The notes under the pieces were generated by a model. The model was not told where the DNA came from. It did no database searches and saw only the letters and a list, made by a program, of their open reading frames with translations. A DNA stretch of 64,000 nt from Arthrobacter ulcerisalmonis (GTDB taxonomy: Bacteria; Actinomycetota; Actinomycetes; Actinomycetales; Micrococcaceae): assembly GCF_900609065.1 (NCBI RefSeq), contig NZ_UXAU01000040.1, forward strand, positions 19,788 to 83,787. The letters are read 5' to 3'. Shown here piece by piece: positions 1-10,775 of this stretch. The number at the start of each line of letters is the position of its first letter. The stretch's first letter is position 1. Position numbers and translations under genes: made by a program.

Positions 1-40
1 ACCCCTCAACCTCCCCGTCCGTTTCGCCTTGTCCGGTTGG

Positions 41-116
<76 letters not shown>

Positions 117-158
117 CTACTCAGTTGGGATGTCGGGGGAGTCGCATAGGGTGGGAGC

Positions 159-890
159 ATGGTCAACCAACGCGTAGTGTTCGTCCACGGCGCAGGCAAC
201 TTCGGCGCCGCCGCCTGGCCTCGCCAGCACGGTATGGCACTCGCCTACGATGCCTTGTTCCTCCGCCGCCACGGCTACGATCCCACCGCGGAACCCGTCG
301 AGGCGTCCTTTGCCGAGGACACCAAGATCATCCTGGCAGCGCTGGCCGACGACGGCCGAGGCACCTTGGGCGGTCATGTTGTGGCCCATGCGCAAGGGGC
401 CGTTGCGGCCATGATGGCCGCCGTCGAACGCCCGGATCTGGTGCTTTCCCTCACCCTGGTGGAGCCTGCGTGTCTGTCGCTGACCGCAGGGCTGCCCGCT
501 ACTGCGGCGCACATCGCCATGATGCAACCTCTCTTTGACGCGCGGCACCAACTCAGCGACGACGACTTCCAGCGCGAGTTCGTCCGCCGGGTATACGCCA
601 CCGACCTGCAGGAACCTGCCACTGCCGAAGCCAAGCGGTCCGCCAAACGCCTCCGCCTGCAAGCACCCGCCTGGGAAGCGCCGCTGCACATTGTGCCCGG
701 TGTTCCTACCTTTGTCCTGACGGGTGGTTGGGAGCCGCTCTACGAAGAAATTGCGGGGTACCTCCGGGAAACCGGCGCCCAACATTGCACCACAGCGGGC
801 GGGCACCGGCCCCAGGATTCTGCAGAGGGCGATCGCGCCATTCGCAACTTCATCAGCGGTGTCAGCGGCCGGCAGGCCAAGGCTTCCTAG
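159..890 (+). CDS. Alpha/beta-hydrolase-fold protein lacking the nucleophile serine
   Basis: A 243-aa protein with the start of an alpha/beta-hydrolase fold: strand plus oxyanion region VVFVHGAG at residues 6-13. The nucleophile elbow, normally G-H-S-x-G, reads AHAQG at residues 76-80, so Ala78 stands where the catalytic serine should be. A GGH motif near the C-terminus fits the usual position of the catalytic histidine. Family length is normal (240-300 aa). The ATG at 159 follows a purine-rich GGTGGGAG with short spacing. The fold assignment is recognition from motifs; the substrate is unknown. Without the serine it may be a non-catalytic binding protein or use different chemistry. It is convergent with thiC, 38 bp away. 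Confidence 0.75.
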   Translation: MVNQRVVFVHGAGNFGAAAWPRQHGMALAYDALFLRRHGYDPTAEPVEASFAEDTKIILAALADDGRGTLGGHVVAHAQGAVAAMMAAVERPDLVLSLTLVEPACLSLTAGLPATAAHIAMMQPLFDARHQLSDDDFQREFVRRVYATDLQEPATAEAKRSAKRLRLQAPAWEAPLHIVPGVPTFVLTGGWEPLYEEIAGYLRETGAQHCTTAGGHRPQDSAEGDRAIRNFISGVSGRQAKAS

Positions 891-928
891 AACTCCCACC
901 CGTGGTAGCTGCCGAGCCGCGGGGGCGC

Positions 929-2852
<1,924 letters not shown>

Positions 2853-2976
2853 GGTCTCCAAGAAGCTACCACACCTGCCGGTGGTGACTGCTGGCGTGGC
2901 CTCGGTGCTAGCCTGCAGGCGTGATGGAGATCGAATCGGGCACCCGACCTGCCAACTTTGGCCGGAAGCAGCCAGC

Positions 2977-3992
2977 GTGAGGCATGTTGTCGAGTTTTCC
3001 GGCCCGATCCTGACCGGGCCGGAAACAATTCGGCATGGACTGTGGTCGGTGGACGGCGTCTTGACCTTCACCAAACCGGTGGAGGATGCGGCGCAGGTGC
3101 TGCCGGGCTGGGTGATGCCCGGGTTCGTGGACGCGCATTGCCACCTCGGCCTGGGACCTAGCGGTGCGGTGAGCCAGGACGAAGCCGAGTCCCAGGCCCG
3201 GACCGACCGGGACGCCGGCACCCTTCTGGTCCGCGACGCTGGCTCGCCCCTTGACACCCGCCGGTACCTTCGGGGTTTTGCCGCCGAGGTGGAGCCAGAC
3301 CAACTCGTGGACACGGTCCGGCAGCAGGCGCGCGACGGCGACGGTTGGGTCAAACTCGTGGGCGACTGGATTGACCGGGACGCCGGCGACCTGGCGCCTT
3401 CCTTTCCTGCCGCCGTCGTCCGCGATGCCATCGCTGCGGCCCACGACGAGGGCGCCCGGGTCACGGCGCACTGCTTCGCCACCGAGACATTGGACCAGAT
3501 GCTGGACGCTGACATCGACTGCATTGAGCACGCCACCGGGCTGCAGTCCCGGCACCTGCCGCGTTTCGTGGAGCAGGGCGTGCCGATTGTGCCGACGCTC
3601 ATCAATATCGCCACATTCCCGGAAATCGCTGCGGCCGCCGAAGCGAAGTTTCCGCGGTATGCGGCGCACATGCGGTCGCTCTGGGAAGGCCGCACCGAAC
3701 GGGTCCGGGCCGCGTTCGACGCCGGCGTGCAGATTTTCGCTGGCACTGATGCGGGCAGCGTCATCCGGCACGGCCGCATCGCCGAGGAGATCCTGGCCCT
3801 CCACGCCGCGGGGCTGCCGATCACCGCCGCCTGGACGCGGCAACCTGGGCTGCCCGGGAATGGCTGGGAGCAGGCGGGCTGCGCGAGGGGGAGCGGGCCG
3901 ACGTCGTGGTCTGTGCCGAAGATCCCCGGCTGGTGCCGGAGACCATCACCCGGCTGGCACATGTGGTGCTGGCAGGGACTGTCATACGCTGA
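2977..3992 (+). pseudogene. Metal-dependent amidohydrolase, frameshifted near 3829
   Basis: Imidazolonepropionase-like amidohydrolase: DAHCHL (HxH metal site), a lysine in GWVKLVGDW, then AHC, EHATG and GTDAG motifs in the usual order. The frame runs well to about 3828 (GLPITAA) and then turns into low-likelihood sequence to 4008. In the +1 shifted frame from 3831 the text continues sensibly as LDAATWAAREWLG, then ERADVVVCAEDP, and stops at 3992, typical of the family C-terminus. One base seems missing in the GCCGCC at 3826-3831. Restored length is about 338 aa. The upstream ATG at 2851 lies inside the TPP riboswitch and is unlikely; the GTG at 2977 overlaps the stop of an 18-codon ORF beginning at 2924. 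Deletion mutation or sequencing error cannot be told apart here. Confidence 0.8.
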
Positions 3993-4009
3993 GCAGCGAG
4001 CGGAATAAA

Positions 4010-4029
4010 TTGAAGCTTCAAGTACTTGA
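4010..4029. promoter_or_regulatory. Two overlapping 12-bp palindromes, likely operator of the CatE-like gene
   Basis: TTGAAGCTTCAA (4010-4021) and TCAAGTACTTGA (4018-4029) are both perfect palindromes and share four bases. They sit about 50 bp before the VOC gene, between the end of the amidohydrolase and its start. The TTGAAG could also be a -35 box. MarR-family regulators of ring-cleavage and glyoxalase genes bind sites of this kind, but no regulator gene is adjacent. Operator function is inferred. Confidence 0.6.
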
Positions 4030-4080
4030 TACGGTAGAAGGCCGCCACACCCCGAAGGCCCGGATCTCAGGGAGTATGTA

Positions 4081-4956
4081 ATGACCACCGCCAACCATAG
4101 CCAGGACCTCCTGCCAGCCGACCTCGCCATGGGCGCGGTGATGCTGAAGGTGGGTGACATGAAGGTGATGACGGACTACTACCAGCGCGCCCTGGGGCTC
4201 GACGTGGTGGCGGAACAGGATGGTGGGCTCTACCTGGGTCGGCGGCAGCAACCCGTGGTGCACCTGGCCCCCGCACCTGGCTTGACCCTCCCCGGGCGGG
4301 GAGAGGCGGGGCTCTTCCATACGGCCCTCCTTTTCGAGGACCAGGCGGCGCTAGCGGCGACGGTCCTGTCCGCCGCCCAGGTGGAACCCCGCTATTTCAC
4401 CGGCAGCGCAGATCACCTGGTGAGTGAGGCGTTCTACTTCAACGATCCCGAAGGCAACGGGATTGAACTCTACTGGGACCGGCCGCGCAGCAATTGGTCG
4501 TGGAACGGTACCGACGTGGTCATGGACAGTCTGGCCCTGCCGCCCCAGCGCTACCTGGAGCAGCACCTCACCGAACAAGCCGTCAGCGACCAGCTCGGAA
4601 CGAGCGCCGGCATTGGCCACGTGCACCTCCAGGTGGGTGAGGTCCAAGCCGCCCACGACTTCTACGTTGGCGTTCTGGGCTTCGAGAAAACGGCTGGCTG
4701 GCACGGCCAAGCGCTCTTCGTCTCCGCAGGTGGCTATCACCATCACATGGCCATGAACGTCTGGAATAGTCGCGGTGCTGGCCCCCGCAAGGACACGCTC
4801 GGCCTGGGGGAAGTGCTGATCCAGGTGCCGTCAGTGGACGACGTCGGCGCTCTCGCCGACCGCCTGAACGTCGCCAGCGTTGCCGCTCACCACACCGGAC
4901 TGGAGCTGCGGTTCGATGACCCGTGGCGCAACAGCATCCGGGTGGCGGTGGCCTGA
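4081..4956 (+). CDS. VOC-family protein, catechol-2,3-dioxygenase (CatE)-like
   Basis: A 291-aa protein with two vicinal-oxygen-chelate modules, each with the beta-alpha-beta-beta-beta pattern. Module 2 carries GHVHLQV (His180/182), a histidine cluster at 220-222 and a terminal acidic segment LELRFDDPW. Module 1 has NGIELYWDRP with Glu129, while its first metal position is Met instead of His. Length and two-module layout match CatE/MhqA-type extradiol dioxygenases (about 285 aa), which open catechol or hydroquinone rings using a divalent metal. The ATG at 4081 follows a GGGAG. Exact substrate is unknown. It is probably controlled through the palindromes at 4010-4029. A two-domain glyoxalase-like role is the alternative. 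Confidence 0.8.
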   Translation: MTTANHSQDLLPADLAMGAVMLKVGDMKVMTDYYQRALGLDVVAEQDGGLYLGRRQQPVVHLAPAPGLTLPGRGEAGLFHTALLFEDQAALAATVLSAAQVEPRYFTGSADHLVSEAFYFNDPEGNGIELYWDRPRSNWSWNGTDVVMDSLALPPQRYLEQHLTEQAVSDQLGTSAGIGHVHLQVGEVQAAHDFYVGVLGFEKTAGWHGQALFVSAGGYHHHMAMNVWNSRGAGPRKDTLGLGEVLIQVPSVDDVGALADRLNVASVAAHHTGLELRFDDPWRNSIRVAVA

Positions 4957-5060
4957 GCGGCGTCCTCCGCCGGTGTGTACTAGGCTGATTTTGAACGAGC
5001 CGGGGGCGTGGCAGGACACCCCGGCGGGCCGTACCGCCAAAGAGAATGAGGGCATTTCCC

Positions 5061-5501
5061 ATGGGCTTCACCGAGATTTTTGTGGCCACCCATGACGCGG
5101 CGCTCAAGCGCGCCACCGTCTTGGATGCCGGCGGCCAAGCTGCTGCCGCACAGTCAGTACGAATCCCCGAGATCACCGATTTTGAGGTGGAACAGCTCGG
5201 TGACCTCGCCGGAACTGCCGTCCACGCCGGCGGCGCTGACTACGAGCTGACCCTGGTGGACGTTGCCAGCGATTCGCTGTTGGCCGTGCCCTCCGCAATG
5301 GTCCGCGCACTGGCTGACCTGCTCACCTATGAGGTCGAAGGCGACGGTAACGTGCTTGAGGACGTTGCCCAGCAGTGGGCCGGCCAGGACGAGATGCCCT
5401 TCGGCGCCGATCAGGCCACCGTGTTGGTGCAGCAGATGGCGGCTCTCGCAGGCGCCGTGGACGACGCCGACCGGACCGGACTGTACGTCTGGTCAGCCTG
5501 A
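5061..5501 (+). CDS. Conserved hypothetical protein, acidic, 146 aa
   Basis: I do not recognise this family. The protein starts MGFTEIF and is acidic, with a hydrophobic N-terminal strand and alternating helices; no signal peptide or membrane segment is seen. The ATG at 5061 is preferred over the one at 5046 because GAGGG at 5048-5052 is well placed as ribosome-binding site. It stands alone between the VOC gene and rpsP. Codon use is like that of its neighbours, so it is probably a real core or genus-level gene. Confidence 0.7.
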   Translation: MGFTEIFVATHDAALKRATVLDAGGQAAAAQSVRIPEITDFEVEQLGDLAGTAVHAGGADYELTLVDVASDSLLAVPSAMVRALADLLTYEVEGDGNVLEDVAQQWAGQDEMPFGADQATVLVQQMAALAGAVDDADRTGLYVWSA

Positions 5502-5711
5502 GCGTCCCGTCGCAGTCCGGGCGGGCTGTGGCGCGGCGCACGAGTGTCGAGTCGAAATCCAGGCGTTGATCTGGCACAATAGACAGGTACTCGATCCGCG
5601 TGGCCCCTCTCTCCGCGTCCGGATCCTGTCCTTTGAACCTTCAAGTATGGCCCGCCCCACGGGTGCAGAACGTAGGTTCGCCCCATTTCTGACACAGGAG
5701 TGACCACAAAA

Positions 5712-6125
5712 GTGGCCGTAAAGATTCGCCTTAAGCGCTTTGGCAAAATGCGCGCACCGTACTACCGCATCGTCGTCGCCGATTCACGCACCAAGCGTGA
5801 TGGCCGCGCCATCGAAGAAATCGGCAAGTACCACCCCACCGAAGAGCCTTCGTACATCGAGGTCGACTCTGAGCGTGCACAGTACTGGCTCTCCGTCGGC
5901 GCACAGCCGTCCGAGCAGGTTGCTGCCATCCTCAAGATCACCGGTGACTGGCAGAAGTTCAAGGGCCTGCCGGGTCAGGAAGGCACCCTGAAGACCAAAG
6001 CTCCGAAGGTTCCCTTCGTTGTACCCGAGAAGAAGTCCGTGATCATCCCGGAAGCCATCACCAAGAAGGCAGCCAAGGCTGACGCAGACGCTCCGGCCGA
6101 AGCAGAGACCACCGAGGCCGAGTAA
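5712..6125 (+). CDS. rpsP: 30S ribosomal protein S16
   Basis: The sequence opens with [12 protein letters not shown] and continues [11 protein letters not shown], the S16 signature. The core is about 80 residues followed by a charged, Ala/Glu-rich tail common in actinobacteria (137 aa in total). S16 is needed for assembly of the 30S body. The GTG at 5712 gives the canonical N-terminus; the upstream GTG at 5700 would add four residues and overlaps the AGGAG at 5696-5700. A CACAAT box near 5575 may be the promoter. First gene of the rpsP-khpA-rimM-trmD group. Confidence 0.97.
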   Translation: MAVKIRLKRFGKMRAPYYRIVVADSRTKRDGRAIEEIGKYHPTEEPSYIEVDSERAQYWLSVGAQPSEQVAAILKITGDWQKFKGLPGQEGTLKTKAPKVPFVVPEKKSVIIPEAITKKAAKADADAPAEAETTEAE

Positions 6126-6126
6126 G

Positions 6127-6369
6127 TTGCTGGCAGACGCGCTCGAACACCTGGTCCGCGGAATCGTTGATTCCCCGGACGATGTCAAGGTCAGCTCGAA
6201 GAACAACCGCCGCGGGGACACCCTCGAGGTACGCGTTCATCAGGAAGACCTTGGCAGGGTGATTGGCCGTCAAGGCCGCACGGCCCGCGCACTGCGCACC
6301 GTGGTGGCCGCCCTGGCAGACGGTGAGCCGGTGCGTGTCGACGTCGTCGACACCGACCGCCGCCGCTGA
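6127..6369 (+). CDS. khpA: KH-domain RNA-binding protein KhpA
   Basis: An 80-aa single KH-domain protein (YlqC/UPF0109 family) with the GxxG loop as GRQG in GRVIGRQGRTARALR. KhpA proteins bind RNA and usually act with KhpB in cell-division and envelope control. It starts with TTG at 6127, one base after the rpsP stop, so translation is probably coupled to rpsP. The position between rpsP and rimM is conserved in Gram-positive bacteria. Confidence 0.93.
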   Translation: MLADALEHLVRGIVDSPDDVKVSSKNNRRGDTLEVRVHQEDLGRVIGRQGRTARALRTVVAALADGEPVRVDVVDTDRRR

Positions 6370-6391
6370 TCGCCTCGCACTTCAGCTTTAG

Positions 6392-6434
6392 CTCCGGCCC
6401 CTCCACCACTGGTGGAGGGGCCGGAGTGCTTTTT
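6392..6434 (+). terminator. Rho-independent terminator after khpA
   Basis: A perfect 16-bp stem (6392-6407 with 6411-6426) closed by a 3-nt loop, then TGCTTTTT. It lies between khpA and rimM, inside an otherwise collinear group, so rimM-trmD would get reduced read-through or their own promoter. Confidence 0.93.
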
Positions 6435-6472
6435 ACCCCAACCAAGTTTTCAACTCCGGAACAGAGGAACTC

Positions 6473-7021
6473 ATGCAGCTTCAGGTGGCGCGTATCGGCA
6501 AACCCCACGGCATTCGCGGGGAAGTCACGGTCCAGGTCCTGACCGACGCTCCTGGTGACCGCTTTGTCCCGGGAACCGAGTTCGTGGTGGAACCCGCCTC
6601 GGCCGGTCCGCTGACAGTCATCAGCGCACGCTGGAACAAGGACATCCTGCTGCTTGCTTTCGACGAAATCGTGGACCGCAACCAGGCTGAGACCATCCGC
6701 GGCGCCAAGCTCTTCGTCGAAACTGATGAGCTGGCCGAAGACGATGACGAAGGCTGGTACGAGCACGAACTCGTGGGCCTGGAAGTTCGCGTGGGTGGCC
6801 ACGTGGTGGGCAAGATCGCGGCGTTGAACACCATGCCAGTGCAGGACCTGCTGATGGTGACCACCCCGGAAGGTACTGAGATCCTGGTGCCGTTCGTGGA
6901 GCAGATTGTTCCAGAGGTCAACGTTGAGGGTGGCTACATCCTTGTCACGCCCCCTGCCGGGCTCTTCGAAGTCAACGCCGACGACGCCGAGACCCCCGAA
7001 AGCCCGGAAGGCACCGCCTAG
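6473..7021 (+). CDS. rimM: Ribosome maturation factor RimM
   Basis: A 182-aa protein with QVARIGKPHGIRGEV at the N-terminus and the PRC-barrel region (LVGLEVR to VPFVEQIVPEV) in the C-terminal half, both typical of RimM. It helps mature the 3' domain of 16S rRNA and binds S19. ATG at 6473 follows AGAGGAA with good spacing. The TAG stop is directly followed by the ATG of trmD, which indicates coupling. Confidence 0.96.
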   Translation: MQLQVARIGKPHGIRGEVTVQVLTDAPGDRFVPGTEFVVEPASAGPLTVISARWNKDILLLAFDEIVDRNQAETIRGAKLFVETDELAEDDDEGWYEHELVGLEVRVGGHVVGKIAALNTMPVQDLLMVTTPEGTEILVPFVEQIVPEVNVEGGYILVTPPAGLFEVNADDAETPESPEGTA

Positions 7022-7816
7022 ATGCGCATCGACGTCGTCAGTATTTTTCCCGAGTATCTGGCGCCGCTGGAACTCTCGCTGATTGGCAAGGCCCGTCAGG
7101 ATGGGCTCCTGGACTTGAATGTCCACGACCTGCGGACGTTCACCACTGACAAGCACCGGTCTGTGGACGACACTCCCTACGGCGGTGGGGCGGGGATGGT
7201 CATGAAGGCCGAACCGTGGGCGCAGGCACTCACCGTGGTGGCGGAACTGCACCCGGACGACGGCGGCAAGCCGGTCCTGATCGTGCCCTCGCCCGCGGGG
7301 GAGCGCTTCAACCAGGCCCTGGCCTATGAGTTGGCCGAGGAGAAGCACTTGGCCTTCGCGTGCGGCCGGTATGAGGGAATCGACGAACGGGTCATCGAGT
7401 GGGCTCAGGAACACTTCACGGTCCGCCCTGTCAGCTTGGGCGACTACGTCCTTAACGGCGGCGAGGTGGCGGTGCTTGCCATGGTCGAGGCTGTGGGCCG
7501 GTTGCTGCCAGGTGTGGTAGGCAACCCCGAGTCACTGGTCGAGGAATCGCACTCTGATGGGTTGCTGGAGTACCCCGTCTACACCAAGCCTGCATCCTGG
7601 CGTGACCGGGAGGTGCCGCCCGTCCTGCTGAGTGGCAACCACGGCAAAATCGCCCAGTGGCGCCGCCATCAGCAATACGCGAGGACAGCGGATCGCCGTC
7701 CCGATCTGCTCGCCGGCTTCGACGCCGGCTCGCTGCCCCGCGCGGACCGCACCGAACTCCATCACCTGGGGTACGACGTCGTGGATGGCCAGCTGGTGCG
7801 CCGCGACGACGCCTGA
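7022..7816 (+). CDS. trmD: tRNA (guanine37-N1)-methyltransferase TrmD
   Basis: Starts [13 protein letters not shown] and shows [24 protein letters not shown] and [11 protein letters not shown], the trefoil-knot SAM-binding loop of TrmD. The 264-aa length is normal. It methylates G37 next to the anticodon and prevents +1 frameshifting. No gap separates it from rimM. It ends just before the rplS promoter. Confidence 0.97.
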   Translation: MRIDVVSIFPEYLAPLELSLIGKARQDGLLDLNVHDLRTFTTDKHRSVDDTPYGGGAGMVMKAEPWAQALTVVAELHPDDGGKPVLIVPSPAGERFNQALAYELAEEKHLAFACGRYEGIDERVIEWAQEHFTVRPVSLGDYVLNGGEVAVLAMVEAVGRLLPGVVGNPESLVEESHSDGLLEYPVYTKPASWRDREVPPVLLSGNHGKIAQWRRHQQYARTADRRPDLLAGFDAGSLPRADRTELHHLGYDVVDGQLVRRDDA

Positions 7817-8042
7817 TTGGCTCAACCCGGCCAGCTGTGGCAAAATTGGTCCTTGTGTCTACTGGGTTCGCGCCTGCCACAGGGGGAGCGTTACCAACAG
7901 CCAAGACAACTGGCCTCGACAAGCATTGCCGAGGGCTAGAACCACTTACCTTTCGGCGGTCATTTCCGGTGTGCACTTGCGCCCGGGCTTAGCCGCCGTG
8001 ACCCAAAGTGAATGACCTGTGGCGTTCACCAGGAGTGCAATC
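7817..8042 (+). promoter_or_regulatory. rplS promoter and long 5' leader
   Basis: TTGGCT at 7817-7822 and CAAAAT at 7841-7846, 18 bp apart, form a reasonable sigma-70-type promoter right after the trmD stop. This leaves a leader of about 190 nt before rplS, longer than translation alone needs. Ribosomal protein leaders often bind their own product. I see several GC-rich potential helices but no leader family I can name with certainty. AGGAG at 8031-8035 is the ribosome-binding site. Confidence 0.55.
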
Positions 8043-8402
8043 ATGCATATTCTCGACTCCGTCGATGCAGCTTCGCTGCGCACTGACATCCCCGCGTTCC
8101 GCGCAGGCGATAACCTCAAGGTGCACGTCAACATCATCGAAGGCAAGAACTCCCGCGTCCAGGTATTCCAGGGCTTCGTCCTGGGCCGCCAGGGTGACGG
8201 CGTCCGCGAGACCTTCACGGTCCGCAAGGTCTCCTTCGGCGTCGGCGTGGAGCGTACCTTCCCGGTACACTCCCCGATCATCGACAAGATTGAGGTTGTC
8301 ACCAAGGGTGACGTTCGCCGCGCCAAGCTTTACTACATGCGCGCACTGCGCGGTAAGGCTGCAAAGATCAAGGAAAAGCGCGACTTCAACACCGCCAAGT
8401 AA
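8043..8402 (+). CDS. rplS: 50S ribosomal protein L19
   Basis: 119 aa with [30 protein letters not shown] and [10 protein letters not shown], diagnostic for L19, which sits at the 30S-50S interface. ATG at 8043 follows AGGAG at 8031-8035 and gives the canonical N-terminus; the upstream in-frame ATG at 8019 has no such site. A terminator-like hairpin follows, but it lies inside the next gene. Confidence 0.97.
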   Translation: MHILDSVDAASLRTDIPAFRAGDNLKVHVNIIEGKNSRVQVFQGFVLGRQGDGVRETFTVRKVSFGVGVERTFPVHSPIIDKIEVVTKGDVRRAKLYYMRALRGKAAKIKEKRDFNTAK

Positions 8403-8487
8403 GTCCCTTCCGGACCTGCAAGGCCGGGCCACAGCCGTATTCGGCCAGCGCCGGAGCCTCGTCGCACCAGCGCTCAGGATATTGACT

Positions 8488-9165
8488 ATGGACCACACAA
8501 AACGCCAGTCCCGTACCAGGGGCTGGCGTTTTGTGTTGCTGGCACTGGTCCTTGCGGTCCTGATCAGTGGCCTGGTTCGTTCCCTCTGGGTGGATGTGTA
8601 CTTCATTCCCTCCGAGTCCATGGAACCCGGTCTGGAAGGCGGCGATCGCATCCTGGTGTCCCGGACGTCGTTCCAGAGTGAGCCGATCCAGCGCGGTGAC
8701 ATTGTGGTGTTTGACGGCCGGGGAACATTTGCGCCGTTGAACAGCGGCAAGGGTGCCGCCGTCGACGCTGTTGCAGGCCTCACCCAGTGGCTGGGGCTGA
8801 CCGGCAGCGACACCACCTACGTCAAACGGGTGATTGGGCTGCCTGGGGATACCGTGGTGTGTTGTGACGCCGCCGGGAAGGTGACCGTCAACGGAGTGCC
8901 CCTTGATGAGCCGTACCTCTACCCCGGGGACGTTCCCAGTACGCAGAAATTCAATTCGACCGTTCCTGCTGGCAGGCTGTGGCTGATGGGGGACCATCGG
9001 TCCGTCTCGGCTGACTCCAGAAGCCTCCTGGGCGCCCCGGGGGGCGGAATGGTACCGCTGGACCGGGTTATCGGCCGACCGATCCAGATCGTTTGGCCAC
9101 TTGATAGATTTGCAGCAGTAGCTCGTCCGCCTTCGGTCGGAACCACACCAGAGAACGGACAATAG
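8488..9165 (+). CDS. lepB: Signal peptidase I, copy 1
   Basis: 225 aa. One N-terminal membrane segment (residues 14-30) is followed by box B PSESMEP with the nucleophile Ser44 and box D YVKRVIGLPGD with the general base Lys113, then MGDHR and SADSR. It cleaves signal peptides on the outer face of the membrane. The ATG at 8488 is the only good start. Codons 3-16 coincide with a strong hairpin that looks like the rplS terminator. A GTG at about 8533 would skip the hairpin but would start inside the membrane segment. A second signal peptidase gene follows directly, a frequent duplication in actinobacteria. Confidence 0.93.
   Translation: MDHTKRQSRTRGWRFVLLALVLAVLISGLVRSLWVDVYFIPSESMEPGLEGGDRILVSRTSFQSEPIQRGDIVVFDGRGTFAPLNSGKGAAVDAVAGLTQWLGLTGSDTTYVKRVIGLPGDTVVCCDAAGKVTVNGVPLDEPYLYPGDVPSTQKFNSTVPAGRLWLMGDHRSVSADSRSLLGAPGGGMVPLDRVIGRPIQIVWPLDRFAAVARPPSVGTTPENGQ
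8496..8535 (+). terminator. Terminator-like hairpin inside the start of lepB copy 1
   Basis: A perfect 13-bp stem (8496-8508 with 8523-8535) extended inward by a wobble and CCC/GGG pairs. The 5' arm begins CACAAAACG and the 3' arm ends CGTTTTGTG, so the A-rich/U-rich flanks of an intrinsic terminator are present. It lies 93 nt after the rplS stop, where a terminator is expected, but overlaps the first codons of lepB. Confidence 0.75.
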
Positions 9166-9969
9166 ATGCCCGAGAACAACGCGGGGCCGTTCGAGCCGCG
9201 CCCCGACGGCGCATCGGAAGACCACGACGGCGGGCAGGGAACCGGAGCGACACCGCCCAGCAGCAGAGCCGCGGCCAAGGCCGCCGATTCGGCAAAGTCC
9301 GGCGGCAGCTCAGTCCTGACCTGGCTCAAGGAAGTGGCCACGGTGGTGGCCATCGCGGTCGTTTTGTCCTTCCTGATCAAGACGTTCCTGTTCCGGGCCT
9401 TCTTCATCCCGTCCCCCTCCATGGTGGAAACCCTGGAAGTGGATGACCGGATCTTCGTCAACCTCCTGGTCCCTGAGCCGTTCGGCCTGAACAGGGGAGA
9501 CGTGGTGGTGTTCCGCGACACCAAGGGCTGGCTGCCAGCAGCCCCCGAGGAAGCAGCGGGCCCATTTTCCTGGGTGCAGGACAGCCTCACGTTCGTTGGT
9601 CTCCTGCCGGACAATTCAGAGCAGCACTTGGTCAAGCGCCTCATCGGCCTGCCAGGTGACCACGTGGTGTGCTGCGACGCTGGCGGAAAACTGACCATCA
9701 ACGGCACCCCCATCGATGAGGCGTACATCAACCCTGCCGAAATTCCGGTGGTGCGCGACTTCGACGTGGTGGTTCCGCAAGGCAAGATCTGGGTCATGGG
9801 TGACAACCGCAACCACTCTGCCGACTCGCGGGCCCACCAGGACACTGACGGTGGATTCATCGACATCGCGGACCTCGAAGGCAAGGCCGCTGTCATTGCC
9901 TGGCCGCTCAATCGCATCAAGGCCCTCGATAATTATCCGGACGTGTTCCGGGACGTTCCAGCGCCCTAG
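9166..9969 (+). CDS. lepB: Signal peptidase I, copy 2
   Basis: 267 aa. A hydrophilic 48-residue cytoplasmic extension rich in Ala, Gly and Asp precedes the membrane segment (about 56-76). Box B is [10 protein letters not shown] with nucleophile Ser85, and box D is [11 protein letters not shown] with Lys157; [12 protein letters not shown] is the box E region. It starts at ATG 9166, directly after the stop of copy 1, so the two are co-transcribed. The copies differ in length and N-terminus and may divide substrates. Confidence 0.95.
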   Translation: MPENNAGPFEPRPDGASEDHDGGQGTGATPPSSRAAAKAADSAKSGGSSVLTWLKEVATVVAIAVVLSFLIKTFLFRAFFIPSPSMVETLEVDDRIFVNLLVPEPFGLNRGDVVVFRDTKGWLPAAPEEAAGPFSWVQDSLTFVGLLPDNSEQHLVKRLIGLPGDHVVCCDAGGKLTINGTPIDEAYINPAEIPVVRDFDVVVPQGKIWVMGDNRNHSADSRAHQDTDGGFIDIADLEGKAAVIAWPLNRIKALDNYPDVFRDVPAP

Positions 9970-9971
9970 CC

Positions 9972-10745
9972 ATGGCCGATCTATCCGCACCGCAGGCTGT
10001 TGCTGCGTCTCGGGCGAAGGCAGTCCGGTCAAAGGCACCCGTCCGGTCCAAAGCTCCTACCCTGCGGTTTGAGCGCACCTTCAAAGCCCAAGGCGTCCGC
10101 TACCTTGCGGGGGTGGACGAGGTAGGCCGCGGGGCCCTCGCTGGTCCTGTGAGCGTGGGTATCGCCGTCGTGGACCTGGAACGGCAACGTTCGCTGCCCG
10201 GGGTGAAGGACAGCAAGTTGCTGAGCGTGAGCGAACGTGAGCGGCTCGAACCGTTGGTGCGGCGCTGGAGTGTGGCGTCCGCCGTCGGGCATGCCACGGC
10301 TGCCGAAATCGACGCGGTGGGCATTATCGCTGCGCTCCGGCTGGCCGGGACCCGGGCCTGGCACACGGTACTGGGTTCGGGCGTGACGCCTGACATGGTG
10401 CTCCTGGACGGTAGCCACAACTGGCTCTCGCCCGCGGCCCAGGACTCGCTCTTTGACACGCCGGTGCTCGACCTGGCCTGTGAAGCTCCGGTGTTCACCA
10501 AGATCAAGGCTGACATGCAGTGCCTCAGCGTGGCCGCCGCGAGCGTCATTGCCAAGGTGGAGCGGGACCAGGCCATGCGGGAGCTGCACGCGCAGATTCC
10601 GGACTACGGCTGGGACGTCAACAAGGGTTACGCCACGGCAAGCCACCGCGATGCCATCCGAACGGCCGGGCCGTCCAGGTACCACCGAGTCAGCTGGCGG
10701 CTGCTGGGCGGCGAATTGCAGGACGCCGGTGACGCCTCGGCATAA
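9972..10745 (+). CDS. rnhB: Ribonuclease HII
   Basis: 257 aa with [12 protein letters not shown] (catalytic Asp49 and Glu50), KDSKLLS and the downstream MLLDG and IKAD acidic positions of type 2 RNase H. It removes ribonucleotides from DNA and RNA in hybrids. The first 30 residues are a basic extension with a repeated SKAP motif, outside the conserved domain. It begins 3 bp after lepB copy 2. Confidence 0.95.
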   Translation: MADLSAPQAVAASRAKAVRSKAPVRSKAPTLRFERTFKAQGVRYLAGVDEVGRGALAGPVSVGIAVVDLERQRSLPGVKDSKLLSVSERERLEPLVRRWSVASAVGHATAAEIDAVGIIAALRLAGTRAWHTVLGSGVTPDMVLLDGSHNWLSPAAQDSLFDTPVLDLACEAPVFTKIKADMQCLSVAAASVIAKVERDQAMRELHAQIPDYGWDVNKGYATASHRDAIRTAGPSRYHRVSWRLLGGELQDAGDASA

Positions 10746-10775
10746 CCGGGCGCACAGATGGTGCAAGATGGAAGC

